Counted from the first letter of the stretch, positions 17,031-25,993 are shown. The stretch: 64,000 nucleotides of DNA from Roseomonas populi (GCF_024594815.1 NZ_JANJOU010000002.1:372001-436000), one strand, 5' to 3'. Notes: generated from the letters alone by a model not told the origin. Translations and numbers: made by a program.

Positions 17031-17506
17031 GGGGGCAACGCTCCGGTCGAGTCTTGGGGCAGGCGGGGCCGCGCGAGGCGCTGCCGAAGACCCTCTTCAT
17101 CGAAGCGGGCGGCGGCGTCCAGAGGTTGCGTGGCGGCGGCGCGCAGAAGCTCGGGGTGCAGCACCGTTCCCTCGCGCCCGATGTCGAAGTGGCCGCGCAG
17201 CCAGGGCGCCCGCCCCATGACCTCCAGCAGCGCGAGAAGGCGCAGCAGCGTCGCGATCCCTTCCGCGTGGTCCAGCCCGACGCGACGGTCCAGCGCCTCT
17301 GCCCAGCAGCAGGCGTCCCGGTCCTCCAGGAGCAAGTCCAGGGCGGGCGCATCCTTCGCGCGGCCCCGGAAGCGAAAGGCGCGCGGTGGCCCCTCCAGCG
17401 CGGCGGTGGCCGCGTCCCGTGCCATATCCCAGGCACGCAGCAGGGCGCGGGGCTGGATGGCGGGCGTGGCTTCGGGCGTGAACGGGATGGCGCAGGCGGT
17501 CGGCAC
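17027..17506 (-). CDS. Conserved-looking protein of unknown function
   Basis: 159 residues from a GTG start, no signal peptide or membrane segment, Ala/Leu/Arg-rich and predicted mostly helical. Blocks such as DRDACCWAEALDRRVGLDH and FDIGREGTVLHPELLRAA look structured rather than random. It overlaps the following lipoprotein gene by 4 bases and lies 46 bases downstream of the molybdenum-cofactor nucleotidyltransferase gene. It may therefore belong to the end of that operon. No function is proposed. Confidence 0.6.
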   Translation of the reverse strand: MPTACAIPFTPEATPAIQPRALLRAWDMARDAATAALEGPPRAFRFRGRAKDAPALDLLLEDRDACCWAEALDRRVGLDHAEGIATLLRLLALLEVMGRAPWLRGHFDIGREGTVLHPELLRAAATQPLDAAARFDEEGLRQRLARPRLPQDSTGALPP

Positions 17507-17552
17507 AGGGAACAGATGGGGTGCGCCGGCCGGAAGGTCAGGGCTTGACGGG

Positions 17553-19175
17553 TCAGAGCCCCTTCAGCGTGTCCGCCGTGTCGAAATCCCTGAGCACGCC
17601 GTCATCCGACACCTCCACGTTGAACAAGCGGTCGGCGTGCAGCCCCGTCAGGTGGCGGGCCCCCACGTCGCCGGTGATGCCGAGGATCGCGCCGAAGAAC
17701 TCACGCCCCCAAAGCACGGGGTTGCCCTGCTTGCCCCGGAAGGTCGGCTGCACGATCGCGCGGCCCTCCTCCGGATCGAAGGCCGAGAGGAGCCGGTCCA
17801 GCACGGCCGGGGAGACGAGGGGCATGTCCCCGAGCATCACCAGCACGCCCTCGACATCCGGCGGCAGGGCGGCGATGCCGGCCTTGAGGGAGGCGGAGAG
17901 ACCCTCTGAATAGTCCTCGGCATGGGTCATCAGCACGGGGCGGCCGGTCAGCGCTTCCTCCACCCGCTCGTGCTCGTGGCCGGTGACGACGAGGACGGGG
18001 CGGGCCCGGCTGGCCAGCGCGTTCTCCACCACCCGCGCCACCATGGGCCGGCCCTCGCGGTCCGCCACCATCAGCTTGTTCAGCGGCGCCATGCGGCGGG
18101 AGCGCCCGGCCGCCATCACCAGGGCGGCAACGCGGCGGGGGCGCCGGGGCGCGGCAACGGGGGCGCTGCGCGGGGCATCGCCGCGGGGCAGGGGGCGCGT
18201 CTCGATCTCCTTCAACAGCCCGCCGACACCCATCCGCATCAGCGACTTCGGTGTGACGGGAACGCCAGCGAAAAGCCGCTCCAGCACCCAGTCGAAGCCG
18301 TTCACCTTCGGGCTGCGCGCGCAGCCCGGCAGGACCATGGCCGGGACCTCCCCGATCCGGCCGAGGCAGAGGAGGTTCCCCGGATCTACCGGCATCCCGA
18401 AATGCTCGATCGAGCCGCCCGCGCGTAGGATTGCCGCCGGGGCAACGTCGCGCCGGTCCACCACGGCGGAGGCGCCGAGGACCAGCAGCATCTCGGCCCC
18501 CGCCTTCCGCAGCCGCCCCAGCGCCTCGGCGATGGCGCCCGTTTCGTGCGCGCAGCGCTCCGGCGGCAGCAGCGAGCCCGCCAGGGCCTCGATCCGGGTC
18601 CGGGTCGCCTCGATCCCGTTCTCGAAGATCGCCTCCTTCATGCCCGGCAGTTCGGAGCTGACCAGGCCGACCTTCACCGGCCGGAACGGGTGCAGGGAAA
18701 GGGCCGCGCCGCCGCGCAGCATGGCCTCCGCCACGTGCAGGGCATCGCCGGGCACGGCGAAGGGGATCACCTTCACCGTCGCCAGCATGTCCTTCGGCTG
18801 CACCACGCTGAAATCGGGCAGCGTCGCGAGGGTGAGGCTCTCGTCCAGCGCGTTCAGCCGATCCACCAGCGCCGTGTCCACCCGCAGCAGGCCGGCAGTT
18901 TCCGCCAGAAGATTCACGCGGCCGGTTGCGGCCCGGCTGCGGGCGACGAGCGGGCGCAGCATGGCATTCGCCATGCGGTCCGCCGCCTCGTCCTCCGGCA
19001 CATCGCCGGGTTCGAGGCGCGCGGCGACGACCTCCGCGTGCCGGGCAGCGCGCAGCGCCTCGATGGCGCCTGCGTCCAGCACCGTGCCCTTCTTCAGCAC
19101 CCGGTCCGGCAGCCGCAGCGTGTGGGCGAGGACGGCGCCGCGCGCCTCCTCCAGCGGGGTGGGGCCGAAGATCAT
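17553..19175 (-). CDS. Molybdopterin-binding / MocA-like cytidylyltransferase fusion
   Basis: 540 residues. The N-terminal ~335 form a MoaB/MogA-like molybdopterin-binding region (LLVLGASAVVDRRDVAPAAI). The C-terminal ~195 form a MobA-like NTP transferase with LVMAAGRSRRMAPLNKL, the nucleotide-binding loop, and LVMLGDMPLVSP holding the metal-binding aspartate. Such fusions attach CMP to molybdopterin, making the cofactor used by xanthine dehydrogenase/CO dehydrogenase-type enzymes. The start overlaps the XdhC C-domain gene by 4 bases (ATGA), placing it firmly in the cox/xdhC maturation operon. Confidence 0.9.
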   Translation of the reverse strand: MIFGPTPLEEARGAVLAHTLRLPDRVLKKGTVLDAGAIEALRAARHAEVVAARLEPGDVPEDEAADRMANAMLRPLVARSRAATGRVNLLAETAGLLRVDTALVDRLNALDESLTLATLPDFSVVQPKDMLATVKVIPFAVPGDALHVAEAMLRGGAALSLHPFRPVKVGLVSSELPGMKEAIFENGIEATRTRIEALAGSLLPPERCAHETGAIAEALGRLRKAGAEMLLVLGASAVVDRRDVAPAAILRAGGSIEHFGMPVDPGNLLCLGRIGEVPAMVLPGCARSPKVNGFDWVLERLFAGVPVTPKSLMRMGVGGLLKEIETRPLPRGDAPRSAPVAAPRRPRRVAALVMAAGRSRRMAPLNKLMVADREGRPMVARVVENALASRARPVLVVTGHEHERVEEALTGRPVLMTHAEDYSEGLSASLKAGIAALPPDVEGVLVMLGDMPLVSPAVLDRLLSAFDPEEGRAIVQPTFRGKQGNPVLWGREFFGAILGITGDVGARHLTGLHADRLFNVEVSDDGVLRDFDTADTLKGL

Positions 19176-19870
19176 CCGCGTTCCCCGCTCCGCAGCTTGC
19201 CGCGGCGGGCCGCTACCACCTGGGCAACGATGGAGAGGGCGATCTCCGGCGCGGTCACGGCGCCGATGTCCAGTCCGACCGGGGCCTGGATGCGGGCGAT
19301 CGCCCCGGCGCCATGCCCAGCCTCCTCCAGCCTGGCCACGCGCTTGGCGTGGGTGCGCCGGCTACCGAGGGCGCCGACATAGAAAGCGTCCGACCTCAGC
19401 GCGACGTCCAGCGCCGGGTCGTCCAGCTTCGGGTCGTGGGTGAGGGTGACGATCGCCGTGCGGTTGTCCGGCCGCAGCGCCTCCAGCGCCTCGTCCGGCC
19501 ATTCCGTCACCAGCTCGGCATCGGCCGCGAAGCGCTCTTCCGTGGCGAAGGCCCGGCGGGGATCGACGATGGTGACGGCGAAGCCGGCGGCGGCGGCCAT
19601 CGGCACCAGAGCCTGGGCCACGTGGACGGCGCCTACGACGATCATCCGGGGCGGCGGAGTCTGCGGCTGGACGAACCAGGTCTCCTCCCCAACTGTAACA
19701 GGCCCGGCCTTGTCGGAGAGCAGCGCCGCCTCGGCCGCCGCAGCCAGTGCGGGGGGCAGGGCTTCCTGGGGGTGAAGGTGCTGCGCGCCGTCGGGCAGGC
19801 GCGTCAGCAGGGCCACGGGCCGCCGCGCCGCCCGGGCGGCCTGGAGTACCTCCAGCGTCTCGGGGGTCAC
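19172..19870 (-). CDS. XdhC family protein, Rossmann (C-terminal) domain
   Basis: 232 residues from a GTG at 19870 that overlaps the upstream gene's stop (GTGA). It contains the XdhC_C Rossmann core MIVVGAVHVAQALVPMA and VDPRRAFATEERF, then YVGALGSRRTHAKR. XdhC proteins bind the molybdenum cofactor and help its sulfuration and insertion. In many bacteria the N and C domains are one protein; here they are two overlapping genes. The longer open frame further upstream is an out-of-gene extension into the neighbouring gene and is not used. Confidence 0.88.
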   Translation of the reverse strand: MTPETLEVLQAARAARRPVALLTRLPDGAQHLHPQEALPPALAAAAEAALLSDKAGPVTVGEETWFVQPQTPPPRMIVVGAVHVAQALVPMAAAAGFAVTIVDPRRAFATEERFAADAELVTEWPDEALEALRPDNRTAIVTLTHDPKLDDPALDVALRSDAFYVGALGSRRTHAKRVARLEEAGHGAGAIARIQAPVGLDIGAVTAPEIALSIVAQVVAARRGKLRSGERG

Positions 19871-20187
19871 GCCAGCGGTTCCACGAAGACCTTCAGCTTG
19901 CCTCCGCAGGCCAGCCCCACCTCCCAGGCGCGCTCGTCGGTGATGCCGAAATCCAGGAGCTGCGGAGTGCCGGACTTCATCACCTGCTGGGCCACGTCGG
20001 CCACCGCGCCCTCGATGCAGCCGCCCGAGACGGAGCCGGCAAGCCGCCCGCTTCCCGTCACCGCCAGCCTGGACCCGGCCGGGCGGGGCGAGGAGCCCCA
20101 GGTCTCCACCACCGTGGCCAGGGCCACGCGCTCTCCCTCCGCGCGCCAGGCGCGGGCGGTCTCCAGAATGTCCTCGGTGCCGCTCAT
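19867..20187 (-). CDS. XdhC/CoxI family protein, N-terminal domain
   Basis: 106-residue stand-alone XdhC_CoxI domain: LATVVETWGSSPRPAGSRLAV, then SVSGGCIEGAVADVA with the conserved Cys, and DERAWEVGLACGG with a second Cys. These cysteines are family hallmarks linked to sulfur/cofactor transfer. Start and stop overlap the neighbouring genes by 4 bases each. It matches CoxF/CoxI-like genes of cox clusters. Confidence 0.88.
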   Translation of the reverse strand: MSGTEDILETARAWRAEGERVALATVVETWGSSPRPAGSRLAVTGSGRLAGSVSGGCIEGAVADVAQQVMKSGTPQLLDFGITDERAWEVGLACGGKLKVFVEPLA

Positions 20188-21356
20188 GCAGGCCTCCCGT
20201 CGCGCCGCCCCGTGTCTTTGATCTTGGCACCCGAGAGGGTGGCGACCAGGGCGCGCAGGCTGTTCAGGTTATGCACTTGGCGATGCTCGTGCACATGGGG
20301 GAGGAGGGCACGTATGCCGGCCGCGCGGGGCTGGAACCCCTGATACCGCAGGAGCGGGTTCAGCCAGATCAGCCGCCGGCAGGAATGGCGCAGCCGCTCC
20401 GCCGCCTCGGACAGCCCCTCGGCCCCGCCGCGGTCCAGCCCGTCCGTGATCAGCAGCACCACCGCGCCCTGCCCCAGCACCCGCCGCGCCCAGCGGCGGT
20501 TGAAGCGGTCCAGTGCCTCCCCGATCCGGGTGCCGCCGGACCAGTCCGGCAGGATGTGGGACACCGCCTGGAAGGCTACCTCCGGGTCTCGGTTCCGCAG
20601 GGCGCGGGTGACATTGGTGAGCCGCGTGCCGAAGACGAAGCTGTGGACCCGGGCGCGATCATTCTCCACCGCGTGCATGAAATGCAGCAAAATCTGAGCG
20701 TAACGGGCCATACTTCCCGAGACATCGCAGAGAAGAACCAGCGGCGGGGGGCGGGTGACCCGGCGCCGCCGCTCGATCCGCGCGATCTCCCCACCCAGGC
20801 GCATGGAGGCGCGGATGGTGGCGCGGAGGTCGGCGCGCGGGCCGGACGGGTCCGGGCGGAAGCGGCGGGTCGGGCGCTCGGCCAGGGGCAGGGTCAGCCG
20901 GCGTATTTCGCGCTTCGCCTCTGCCAGTTCTTCAGCGGACATTGCTTCAAAATCAAGCCGGTTCAGCCTCTCGCGGTCAGAGACGGTGAGGGCGGCATCC
21001 TCCCGCCGCTCCGGTTCTCCGGCCGGCGTCGCGGGCGGGTTCGCGCCGGGCATGGCCTCCGCCGCGCGGCGGGCGGCGGGGGGCGCGGCTTCGGGCGGCG
21101 CGTCCTCCGGGCCGGCTGCGCGGACAGGGGTATCGGGATTGCGCCAGAAGAGGTCGAAGGCGGCGTCGAAGACTTCGAAATGATCGCGCCGATGGATCAT
21201 CGTCGCCCGCAGGGCCGCGCGGAAGGCAGCGCGGTCCGTGAGGGGGACGTGGGAGAGGGCTTCGGCGGCGGACAGGGATTCGGCAGAGCCCACGGGCAGC
21301 CCGGCGCGGCGCAGGACCCGCCCGAAGGCGAGGAGGTTCGGGGCGAGGGCACTCAC
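20184..21356 (-). CDS. coxE: VWA domain protein CoxE-like
   Basis: 390 residues from a GTG at 21356 that overlaps the CoxD-like gene's stop. An N-terminal helical region (LLAFGRVLRRAGLPVGS) and a linker are followed by a VWA domain with the metal-binding DVSGSMARYAQ (DxSxS) and later TDGLDRGG. CoxE works with the MoxR-type ATPase CoxD in maturing the Mo/Cu site of CO dehydrogenase-type enzymes. The frame stays open upstream across coxD, but that stretch is out-of-frame coding. The stop overlaps the XdhC N-domain gene. Confidence 0.9.
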   Translation of the reverse strand: MSALAPNLLAFGRVLRRAGLPVGSAESLSAAEALSHVPLTDRAAFRAALRATMIHRRDHFEVFDAAFDLFWRNPDTPVRAAGPEDAPPEAAPPAARRAAEAMPGANPPATPAGEPERREDAALTVSDRERLNRLDFEAMSAEELAEAKREIRRLTLPLAERPTRRFRPDPSGPRADLRATIRASMRLGGEIARIERRRRVTRPPPLVLLCDVSGSMARYAQILLHFMHAVENDRARVHSFVFGTRLTNVTRALRNRDPEVAFQAVSHILPDWSGGTRIGEALDRFNRRWARRVLGQGAVVLLITDGLDRGGAEGLSEAAERLRHSCRRLIWLNPLLRYQGFQPRAAGIRALLPHVHEHRQVHNLNSLRALVATLSGAKIKDTGRRDGRPA

Positions 21357-22255
21357 CCAGCCGCCTCCCGCGCCTCCTCCACCCGCCGGGCCAGCTCGGC
21401 CCCGCGCAGGCGCGCGATGTCGTCCTGGTACTTCAGCAGCACGCCGAGCGTGGCCTCGGCCGCGGCCGGCTCCAGCTCCCGCCGGTCCAGCGCGGTCAGG
21501 GCACGCGCCCAATCCACGGTTTCCGCCACGCCGGGCGGCTTGAAGAAGGCGTCGCCGTTCCGCAGCTCCTGCGCGAAGGCGACGACCTGGGCGGAAAGGG
21601 CGGCCGGCACCTCCGGGGCGCGCCGGGCGAGGATGGCGCGCTCCCGCGCTGCGTTCGGATAGTCCACCCAGTGGTACAGGCAGCGGCGGCGGATGGCGTC
21701 GTGCACCTCCCGCGTGCGGTTGGAGGTGACGACGACCACGGGCGGGGTCTGCGCCCGGATCGTGCCCAGTTCCGGCACGGTGATCTGGAAGTCGGCCAGA
21801 ACCTCCAGCAAGAAGGCCTCGAAAGGCTCGTCCGCACGGTCCAGCTCGTCGATCAGCAGCAGCGCCGGGCTGCCCTCGATGGCCTGGAGGAGGGGGCGCG
21901 GCTCCAGGAAGCGGCGGTCGTAGAGGCCGCGCTCCAGCGCCGAACGGTCGGCCTCGTGCGCCGTCTCGGCCAGGCGGATGGCCATGAGCTGGCGGGCGTG
22001 GTTCCACTCATAGGCGGCGGAGGCGAGGTCCATGCCGTCGTGGCACTGCAGCCGGACCAGTCGCCGCGGCAGCTGCGCCGCGAGCACCTTCGCGATCTCC
22101 GTCTTCCCCGTGCCGGGCTCGCCTTCCAGCAGCAGGGGGCGGCCCATGGCCAGGGCGAGGTGGACGGTGGTGGCCAGGGCCGCATCGGCGACGTAGCCGC
22201 CCGCCTCAAGCAGCGCCTGGGTCGCGGCGACGTCCCTGGGCGGGAAGTCAGCCAA
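21353..22255 (-). CDS. coxD: MoxR-type AAA+ ATPase, CoxD-like
   Basis: 300 residues. AAA+ core: Walker A GEPGTGKTE near residue 40, Walker B LLIDELDRAD near 136, sensor 1 VVVTSNRTREVHDA, and a second-domain arginine region in the C-terminal half. MoxR ATPases act as chaperones with VWA partners. It is followed by its CoxE partner with a 4-base overlap, and its start overlaps the end of the CoxG gene by 8 bases. Confidence 0.92.
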   Translation of the reverse strand: MADFPPRDVAATQALLEAGGYVADAALATTVHLALAMGRPLLLEGEPGTGKTEIAKVLAAQLPRRLVRLQCHDGMDLASAAYEWNHARQLMAIRLAETAHEADRSALERGLYDRRFLEPRPLLQAIEGSPALLLIDELDRADEPFEAFLLEVLADFQITVPELGTIRAQTPPVVVVTSNRTREVHDAIRRRCLYHWVDYPNAARERAILARRAPEVPAALSAQVVAFAQELRNGDAFFKPPGVAETVDWARALTALDRRELEPAAAEATLGVLLKYQDDIARLRGAELARRVEEAREAAG

Positions 22256-22964
22256 TGACGAAGAGCAGCCCGAGGATCACCACGAAGAGCGCGCCGCCGA
22301 TCCAAAGGTTGATCGGCAGGCCGAAGGGCTCGCGCGGGATCGCGGCCAGGATGGCGGCCATGTTCCCTGTGGCGGCGCCGGGGCGCAGCGCGGCCACCGC
22401 GGTCTGCCGCGGCTCGATCGGCTGCCCGGTGCTGGCGACGGACGGGCCGGTGGTGGGCACCATGTCCGGCGCCGCCGGCGCGGCGGTGGCCGGCCCGGTG
22501 GCCGAGGCCGGCACCGTCTCAGCGGCGGCGACCTGGGCGGCGAAGCGGTCGAAGAACTGGTCGGCCATCTGGCGGGCGGTGCTGTCCACCAGCCGCGCGC
22601 CGAGCTGGGCCATCTTGCCGCCCACCTGCGCCTTCACATTGTAGTTGAGCGTCGTGGTGGACGGACCTTCGGCGACCAGGGCCACGTCCGCTCCGCCGCG
22701 GGCAAAGCCCATGGCGCCGCCCTGGCCCTCGCCGGTGATCGTGTAGCCCTCGGGCGGGTTGATGTTGGTCAGCGTCACCTTGCCGCCAAACTTGGCCGAC
22801 ATCGGGCCGATCCGCACGGCCACCTTGGCGGCGAAGCTGTCCGGCCCGGTGCGCTCCACCGATTCGCAACCGGGAATGCTGGCCTGGAGCACGGCGGGGT
22901 CGTTCAGCGCATCCCAGACCCGCTCGCGCGGCGCCTCGATGCGGCGGCTCCCCGTCATGTCCAT
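22248..22964 (-). CDS. coxG: CoxG/SRPBCC family protein with C-terminal membrane anchor
   Basis: 238 residues: an SRPBCC/START-like domain (about 1-150) beginning SRRIEAPRERVWDALNDP and containing KVTLTNINPPEGYTITG and FFDRFAAQV. An Ala/Pro-rich linker and a membrane helix follow at about 215-237 (LWIGGALFVVILGLLFVIG). CoxG is known from CO dehydrogenase clusters, where it helps recruit the enzyme to the membrane. The ATG at 22964 has GGAGAG upstream; longer starts do not. First gene of the minus-strand cox/xdhC set, divergent from the PrpB-like gene. Confidence 0.9.
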   Translation of the reverse strand: MDMTGSRRIEAPRERVWDALNDPAVLQASIPGCESVERTGPDSFAAKVAVRIGPMSAKFGGKVTLTNINPPEGYTITGEGQGGAMGFARGGADVALVAEGPSTTTLNYNVKAQVGGKMAQLGARLVDSTARQMADQFFDRFAAQVAAAETVPASATGPATAAPAAPDMVPTTGPSVASTGQPIEPRQTAVAALRPGAATGNMAAILAAIPREPFGLPINLWIGGALFVVILGLLFVIG

Positions 22965-23179
22965 GCCCGTCTCTCCCCGGCAGTGTTTCGTCCCGCGGCG
23001 CAAGCTAGGGGAGGGGAAGGGAGGTGGGAAGGGGCGTCCCTGCCTAGTTCCTCCCAAGATTCCCCCATCTGGCCGCCCCGTGAGGCCGGGTGTAGCCTGC
23101 CGCCGGACTGAAGACGCCGGCCGACCCGGCGCCCCGACGGGGCCGCCCCTTGCCCCGCGCCACGCCCGGGAGGTTCTGC

Positions 23180-24118
23180 ATGCCCTACGTGATCGGTGAC
23201 GACCTGCCGGATGTCCCGGCCGGCCAGCGCTTCCGTGCGCTGCTGGACCGCCCGGGAATCCTGCGCATGCCCGGCGCGCATACGGGCATGGCGGCGCTGC
23301 TGGCGAAGCGGGCGGGGTTCGAGGCGCTCTACGTCTCCGGCGCCGCCATGTCGGCCAATATGGGCCTGCCCGATCTCGGCATGATCACGGTGGAGGACGT
23401 GTGCTGGCACGTCCGCCAGGTCTCGCGCGCCTCCTCGCTCCCCGCGCTCGTCGATGGCGACACGGGTTATGGCGAGGCGCTGAACGTCATGAACATGGTC
23501 CGCTCCTTCGAGGATGCGGGGGCGGCGGCGGTGCAGCTGGAGGACCAGCTGCTGCCGAAGAAGTGCGGCCACCTGAACGACAAGAAGCTGGCCGACCCGC
23601 ACGACTTCGCGGCGAAGATTGCCGCCGCCCGGCGGGCCCGGAAGCACCTCTACATCATCGCCCGCACGGACGCGGCGGCGAGCGAGGGGATGGATGGCGC
23701 CGTCGGCCGCGCGAAGCTCTTCATGGAGGCCGGCGCGGACGCGATCTTCCCGGAGGCGCTGAACACCGCCGAGATGTTCCGGGAGTTCGCCCGCCGCATG
23801 CCCGGAGTGAAGCTGCTGGCGAACATGACGGAGTTCGGCCGCACCCCCTTCTTCACGGACAAGGAGTTCGAGGAGATGGGCTACGCCATGGTAATCTGGC
23901 CCGTCTCCCACCTGCGGGTGGCGAACCGTGCCATGGAGGAGCTCTACGCCGCCATCAACCGGGACGGCGGGACGCAGGGCATGGTGGGGCGGATGCAGAC
24001 CCGGGCGCAGCTCTACGAGACGATCGGCTACCACGAATACGAGGCGCTGGATTCCACCCTCGTGAAGACGGTCGTCCCCGAAGGTATGCCGCAGCGTTTC
24101 CCGGGGGCGGCGCAGTGA
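23180..24118 (+). CDS. Isocitrate lyase/PEP mutase superfamily, methylisocitrate lyase-like
   Basis: 312 residues, TIM-barrel. Seen: GAHTGMAALLAKRAGFEALYVSGAA, the metal-binding DGDTGYG, the KKCGHL catalytic loop of the ICL family, IIARTDA, and NMTEFGRTP. The KKCGHL loop and length point to PrpB-like 2-methylisocitrate cleavage to succinate and pyruvate. Related oxaloacetate or dimethylmalate lyases share most motifs, and no prpC/prpD is beside it. The ATG at 23180 has a GGGAGG site 5 bases before; a start ten codons upstream is less likely. Confidence 0.85.
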   Translation: MPYVIGDDLPDVPAGQRFRALLDRPGILRMPGAHTGMAALLAKRAGFEALYVSGAAMSANMGLPDLGMITVEDVCWHVRQVSRASSLPALVDGDTGYGEALNVMNMVRSFEDAGAAAVQLEDQLLPKKCGHLNDKKLADPHDFAAKIAAARRARKHLYIIARTDAAASEGMDGAVGRAKLFMEAGADAIFPEALNTAEMFREFARRMPGVKLLANMTEFGRTPFFTDKEFEEMGYAMVIWPVSHLRVANRAMEELYAAINRDGGTQGMVGRMQTRAQLYETIGYHEYEALDSTLVKTVVPEGMPQRFPGAAQ

Positions 24119-24120
24119 CG

Positions 24121-24591
24121 ATGAACCGCCGCTTCTTCCTCGGCTTCCTGGCGGCGCTGCCGGCCGCGCCTGCCCTCGCGCAGGACGGGCCGCAGCCGAA
24201 GCTGCCGACGGAACCCCTGGTCATCATCACCCGCGACGGCAAGCGGCACGAGTTCCAGGTTGAGATGGCGATCCAGCCGGAGCAGCAGATGACCGGGCTG
24301 ATGTTCCGCCCTTCCGTCGCGCCGAACGAGGGCATGCTGTTCGACTGGGGGCAGCCCCGGGAGAGCAGCATGTGGATGCGGAACACCATCACCTCCCTGG
24401 ACATGGTGTTCATCACCGCCAACGGCACGGTGCTGCGGATCGCGGAGCGGACGGTGCCGCACAGCCTCGCTACCGTCAGTTCCAACGGCCCGGTGCGGGC
24501 CACGCTGGAACTCGCGGCGGGCACGGCGGAGCGGCTGGGCATTCGCGTGGGCGACAAGGTGGAGCAGCGAATCTTCGGGACCGCGCGTTAG
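24121..24591 (+). CDS. DUF192 family exported protein
   Basis: 156 residues with a signal peptide (MNRRFFLGFLAALPAAPALAQ). The DUF192 domain has EMAIQPEQQMTGLMFR, MLFDWGQPRESSMWMRNT, and DMVFITANGTVLRI. The family is widespread and its function not established. It starts 2 bases after the PrpB-like stop; a GTG at 24115 overlapping that stop is an alternative start. The two genes are likely one transcript. Confidence 0.9.
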   Translation: MNRRFFLGFLAALPAAPALAQDGPQPKLPTEPLVIITRDGKRHEFQVEMAIQPEQQMTGLMFRPSVAPNEGMLFDWGQPRESSMWMRNTITSLDMVFITANGTVLRIAERTVPHSLATVSSNGPVRATLELAAGTAERLGIRVGDKVEQRIFGTAR

Positions 24592-24612
24592 CCTCCCAAC
24601 CGGAGGTTGCGC

Positions 24613-25032
24613 ATGGCTATCGATCCCACCACCGAAGGGCTTTTCGTCCGGCACCGCTTCGCCGCGCCGCCGGCGCGCCTGTTCCAGGCCTGGACGGACC
24701 CGGAGCTCGCTGCCCAGTGGCTCTTCACGGGGCTGGTCGGTGAGATAGCGGAGCTGGCAATGGACGCACGCCCCGGGGGCGTGTTCCGCCTTCGCGGCGC
24801 CCTCCACGAGGGATATGGCGAGTTCATCGAGCTGGAGCCGCCGCGCCGGATCGTGCTCGCCTTCGGCGTGCCGGCCCTGCGGCATGGCGTGGACCGCTTC
24901 GTCGTGGAGATCACGCCCGAGGCCGGAGGCAGCCTGCTTTCCCTGACGAAGGAGGGGCTGCCACCCGATCTGACGGACGAGACGGAAGGCGACTGGGGCG
25001 TGATGTTCGATCGCTTGGCCGCGATCCTCTGA
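24613..25032 (+). CDS. SRPBCC / AHSA1-like domain protein
   Basis: 139 residues with the activator-of-Hsp90-like START fold: FAAPPARLFQAWTDPELAAQWLF at the N-terminus, DARPGGVFR and GEFIELEPPRRIVLAF in the middle. Bacterial members bind small hydrophobic ligands or are uncharacterised. A GGAGG site at 24602-24606 sets the ATG at 24613. It is the last gene of the short plus-strand group and ends 4 bases from the convergent hydrolase gene. Confidence 0.85.
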   Translation: MAIDPTTEGLFVRHRFAAPPARLFQAWTDPELAAQWLFTGLVGEIAELAMDARPGGVFRLRGALHEGYGEFIELEPPRRIVLAFGVPALRHGVDRFVVEITPEAGGSLLSLTKEGLPPDLTDETEGDWGVMFDRLAAIL

Positions 25033-25036
25033 GGGC

Positions 25037-25993
25037 TCAGGCGCCGAGCGGCAGCACCAGGGTCTGCCCGAATCGCGGGACGATGAAGTCGTCCCCGGCC
25101 AGCCCGGCCGAGGAGCACGCCTCGGCCAGGGCGCGGGCGGGCTCGTCGATGCCCTCCTGGGTGAGCTTGAAGGTCCCGAAATGCATGGCCACGGCGGTTC
25201 GGGTCCGGGTTTCCGCGCGCGCCCGCACCGCCTCCTCAGGGTTCATGTGGACGGCGCGCATGAACCAGTTCGGCTCATAGGCGCCGATGGGGATCAGCCC
25301 GACGCCGAATGGCCCGGCCTCCGTCCCGATCTCGTGGAGGTGCCCGCCGTAAGCGGTGTCGCCGGCGAAGAGAAGCGATCCCTCCGCCACCCGCACGGCG
25401 AATCCGCCCCAGAGGGACCGGCCACGATCGCCGATGGCCCGCGCGGAGAAGTGGCGCGCCGGCAGGTAGGTGACGGTAGCCCGGCCGATGGAGGTCTCGC
25501 CCCACCAGTCCAGCTCCGCCGCCGCCGGCAGGCGGTTGCGGGTGAGGATGCGGGAGTTGCCCAGCCCCGTGATGACCCGCGGTGCCTTCAGCGCCCGCAG
25601 CGTCGGGACGTCCAGGTGGTCGTAGTGGTTGTGGGAGAGAAGCACCGCGTCCAGCGGCGGCAGCGCGTCCAGACTAAGGCCCGGGGCTCGGGCCCGGCGC
25701 GGCCCGGCGAAGGAGAAGGGGCTGCACCGCTCGGACCAGATCGGGTCGGTCAGCAGCGTCGGGCCGCCGTGCAGGCGGATAAGAAAGGTCGCGTGGCCGA
25801 TGAAGGTGACGGCGGCATGGCCGGGCGGGGGCTCCGCGGGCGGGTCCTCGGCCGGGTCCGTGACCTGCCGGGGCCAGGGCGTGCCCGCCCCCTCCCGCAT
25901 CATCCGCCACACCTCGCGAAGCGGGTTGCCCGCCGTGCTGCCGTCCGGGTTCAGGAACCGCCCGTCCGGCCCCCGCCGGGCGCCCTGCCGCAT
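25037..25993 (-). CDS. MBL-fold metallohydrolase (UlaG/NAPE-PLD-like)
   Basis: 318 residues. Metallo-beta-lactamase fold with the metal-binding motif SHNHYDHLD, preceded by VTFIGHATFLIRL and TDPIWSERCSP, and followed by LPARHFSARAIGD, FAGDTAYGG and HFGTFKL. This set is typical of L-ascorbate-6-P-lactonase/N-acyl-phosphatidylethanolamine phospholipase D-like hydrolases. The exact substrate is not readable. The ATG overlaps the stop of the upstream DUF815 gene by one base (TGATG). Confidence 0.9.
   Translation of the reverse strand: MRQGARRGPDGRFLNPDGSTAGNPLREVWRMMREGAGTPWPRQVTDPAEDPPAEPPPGHAAVTFIGHATFLIRLHGGPTLLTDPIWSERCSPFSFAGPRRARAPGLSLDALPPLDAVLLSHNHYDHLDVPTLRALKAPRVITGLGNSRILTRNRLPAAAELDWWGETSIGRATVTYLPARHFSARAIGDRGRSLWGGFAVRVAEGSLLFAGDTAYGGHLHEIGTEAGPFGVGLIPIGAYEPNWFMRAVHMNPEEAVRARAETRTRTAVAMHFGTFKLTQEGIDEPARALAEACSSAGLAGDDFIVPRFGQTLVLPLGA

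Noticed and set aside
18000-23000. A complete carbon monoxide dehydrogenase operon
   Set aside because: Only accessory genes (coxG, coxD, coxE, xdhC parts, cytidylyltransferase) are present; no coxS, coxM or coxL lies within the window.
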